The translations under genes were made by a program, and so were the position numbers. A stretch of DNA of 64,000 bases from assembly GCA_963169655.1 (NCBI GenBank), contig CAUJCM010000003.1:95741-159740 (forward strand), in the 5' to 3' direction. Shown in pieces: positions 62,251-64,000 of the stretch (its first letter is position 1; the number at the start of each line of letters is the position of its first letter). The notes below the pieces were generated by a model. It was not told where the DNA came from, ran no database searches, and saw nothing but the letters and a program-made list of their open reading frames with translations. The DNA is from Patescibacteria group bacterium. Its GTDB lineage: Bacteria; Patescibacteriota; Gracilibacteria; UBA1369.

Positions 62251-63873
62251 TTAATCATCAGTTTTAATATTATCTTGAATTTCAGCAGTAGTAATTGAAT
62301 CTTCACTTGTAACTATTTTTTTCTTTAATACCATTTTAATCATATCTTTCGTTAAAGCACCTGTTAGCATTAATAGTATTCCATACACTAAAGCTCCTAT
62401 TGGGATTAAAATAATAAAATTTTTATTTCCTAAATTAGCAAAATGAGAAGTAGGACCATTCAAGTAATAAATTACTACACCCATAATGAAAGAACTAAAA
62501 ATAATTTTCCAAAAACTATTTAATTTGATTGAAAAATTAATATATCTCTTTGCCAAAAGAAAACTGGCTACAAAAATATATAATTCAGTCAACACATTAG
62601 CATAAGCAGCACCTTTGACACCCCATTTTGGTATCCACCACCAAGTAAGCACAATAGTTAAAACAGCTCCAATTAAATTTCTAACAAGTAATTTTTCCTG
62701 ATGGTCAGAAGCAACTAAAACATATCCAAATAAACCACTTAAGAAGCTAAATAATAAAGCAACTATTAAAATTTGGAGAACAATATCAGATCCAATATAG
62801 CCTGTACTTAAATTTGTTAAAAATTCAGGGGTAGTAATGAAGTAGATAAATTGATACGAAAGTAATATTGTTCCAATTACTATCGGTAAAGCACTCATCA
62901 TCAAGAAATCGAATGATACTTGGATTATTTTTTTATGAGAACCATCTTTTTTAGTTAATGCAGTAGTTAAAAATGGAAGTATAGCATTCATAAAATATAA
63001 AGGAATAATTCCAGCAGCTTCTAGCATTGTTGAAGGTGCAGAATAAGTTGCCACAAAACTTGCTCCTTTCATATTTAAAAGTAAAATTGATCCAATTCTA
63101 AAGCAAATTTGATTGAGTATTAGGGCAATTCCATAAGGTAAAGCTTTCCATAATACATTTTTCCAAAAGTCCCAATTAAAATGTAATTTAATTTTTGTTA
63201 ATTTCTTGGAGAATTGTGCAGTAGAAAAATACATAGCTATATTTCCAATTACACCAGCAATAATAATCCACATAAAAGAACTATTAGAAACGGAACAAGC
63301 CCCTCCTTCTGTAAACATTTCAACAGCTTGAGGCTCACAATTATGAGGATAAATTAAATAAATAATTACTAGCATCCCTAGTACTCCAACAATTTTTCCT
63401 ATAATTGAACCCAATGAATTTTTTTCCATTTGTAAATGGACTTGCAAGGTAGTTGATACTGTCCCAGTCATTATTGCAAACACAGACCCAATTGAAGCAA
63501 CTGCAACTGCATAGGGTGCAATAGTTCCTTGAAATTCTTTAATTAAAAATGCACTGCCAAAAGCAATTAGTGAAACAAAAATAATTACAATTAATCTGGC
63601 AGTTAACATATTTCCCATCACCATTTCTTCTTTATCAGGATTTTTACTCATTTCCCGCACACCAATCGTATAAAGGCCCATATCTGCAATAATTGCAAAT
63701 AAAGCTAAAAATTCAAAAATAGACTTGTACATCCCATATCCTTCTTTCCCCATATATGTAGTCAAAACTTTCAAAACAACAATAGAAAGCACTCCAATCA
63801 ATACTTTAGCAATTACTTGAGAAACTGTATTAAGCATAATTTTCCTTGCAATTTGAGGCTGTGCAGCATTCAT
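62251..63873 (-). CDS. Polysaccharide biosynthesis flippase (Wzx/MurJ-like)
   Basis: 540 aa, about 14 membrane helices. N-terminal IMLNTVSQVIAKVLIGVLSI, then LTTYMGKEGYGMYKSIFEFL and ADMGLYTIGVREMSKNPD are typical of the polysaccharide-transport (PST) branch of the MOP exporters. It moves a lipid-linked glycan across the membrane. It stands upstream of glyA by 22 nt on the same strand. Could serve the wall polymer that SLH domains bind (inference). Confidence 0.9.
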   Translation of the reverse strand: MNAAQPQIARKIMLNTVSQVIAKVLIGVLSIVVLKVLTTYMGKEGYGMYKSIFEFLALFAIIADMGLYTIGVREMSKNPDKEEMVMGNMLTARLIVIIFVSLIAFGSAFLIKEFQGTIAPYAVAVASIGSVFAIMTGTVSTTLQVHLQMEKNSLGSIIGKIVGVLGMLVIIYLIYPHNCEPQAVEMFTEGGACSVSNSSFMWIIIAGVIGNIAMYFSTAQFSKKLTKIKLHFNWDFWKNVLWKALPYGIALILNQICFRIGSILLLNMKGASFVATYSAPSTMLEAAGIIPLYFMNAILPFLTTALTKKDGSHKKIIQVSFDFLMMSALPIVIGTILLSYQFIYFITTPEFLTNLSTGYIGSDIVLQILIVALLFSFLSGLFGYVLVASDHQEKLLVRNLIGAVLTIVLTWWWIPKWGVKGAAYANVLTELYIFVASFLLAKRYINFSIKLNSFWKIIFSSFIMGVVIYYLNGPTSHFANLGNKNFIILIPIGALVYGILLMLTGALTKDMIKMVLKKKIVTSEDSITTAEIQDNIKTDD

Positions 63874-64000
63874 TTAACAAACAGTTTTTATATTCTTTGC
63901 ATTTACTTTTACATCATTTTATCTATTTACTTCAAGCGTATTGAAATATTAAAAATTTTAAATATAATAGCTTCTACTTTTTAAAAAGAATTATTTTTTT
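63874..64000. other. Right-edge spacer
   Basis: AT-rich leader of the flippase gene. No promoter clear enough to call and no coding frame that I can support. Confidence 0.4.

Overview
The window looks like part of the chromosome of a small-genome, AT-rich bacterium of the Patescibacteria/CPR type, possibly near the Peregrinibacteria or Gracilibacteria. That placement rests on gene content: a stand-alone PolA-type 5'-3' exonuclease, a DUF721 protein beside rpsP-khpA, a two-helix TrbC/VirB2-like pilin, CSLREA-like beta-helix surface proteins with C-terminal membrane anchors, and several SLH-domain surface proteins. TGA is a normal stop codon (it ends the mod gene at 11020 and the gene at 6847), so this is not a code-25 (UGA = Gly) lineage. 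Good -35/-10 promoters are common, but I saw almost no Shine-Dalgarno sequences: starts usually follow A/T-only leaders.

Layout. 1-5.0 kb: a cut-off gene at the left edge, two tandem VKOR-like thioredoxin (WCPHC) exported proteins, a small lipoprotein, queG, and a large SLH surface protein. 5.0-9.3 kb: repeat-rich spacer, an odd monothiol glutaredoxin, two convergent unknown genes, tRNA-Ser(CGA) and tyrS. 9.3-19.4 kb: an accessory region with a type III restriction-modification pair (mod-res) bracketed by a 31-bp duplication of the tyrS 3' end, a 1203-aa beta-helix adhesin, a frameshifted MazG-like remnant and a DUF262/HNH (GmrSD-like) gene. 19.5-25.8 kb: a LysA-like decarboxylase, an FMN reductase, a DUF1801 protein with a histone-H1-like Lys tail, yqeY, and an unknown 930-aa membrane protein with C-terminal Trp-Asp motif repeats. 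25.9-32.4 kb: a complete F1Fo ATP synthase operon on the minus strand (atpBEFHAGDC). 32.6-41.5 kb: housekeeping genes (lipoprotein, tRNA-Asp, phosphatase, glycosyltransferase, DUF721, rpsP, khpA, pilin, a degenerate GT5-like protein, 5'-3' exonuclease, ftsA, ftsZ). 41.6-52.4 kb: tRNA-Thr and tRNA-Tyr, a 1604-codon beta-helix surface protein, an SLH-thermonuclease fusion, rarA, and an SLH protein with FlgD-like domains, with structured intergenic repeats between them. 52.5-64 kb: a MEMO-family protein, a lipoprotein, a DUF3380-type muramidase, RNase J, a prohibitin-like protein, TerC, glyA and a polysaccharide flippase.

How it fits together. Much of the window builds and services the cell surface. 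Three SLH proteins and two membrane-anchored beta-helix proteins carry conserved Cys pairs, and three of the five share an Ig-like domain. The exported thioredoxin-like pair could keep their disulfides correct (inference). The SLH-thermonuclease could feed a nucleotide scavenger. Two structured intergenic repeat families cluster around these surface genes: C/G-tract elements able to form G-quadruplexes, and tandem-hairpin elements whose stems covary. The defence genes show scars of insertion next to core genes (tyrS 3' end, MazG-like gene). I found no CRISPR array, IS element or rRNA.
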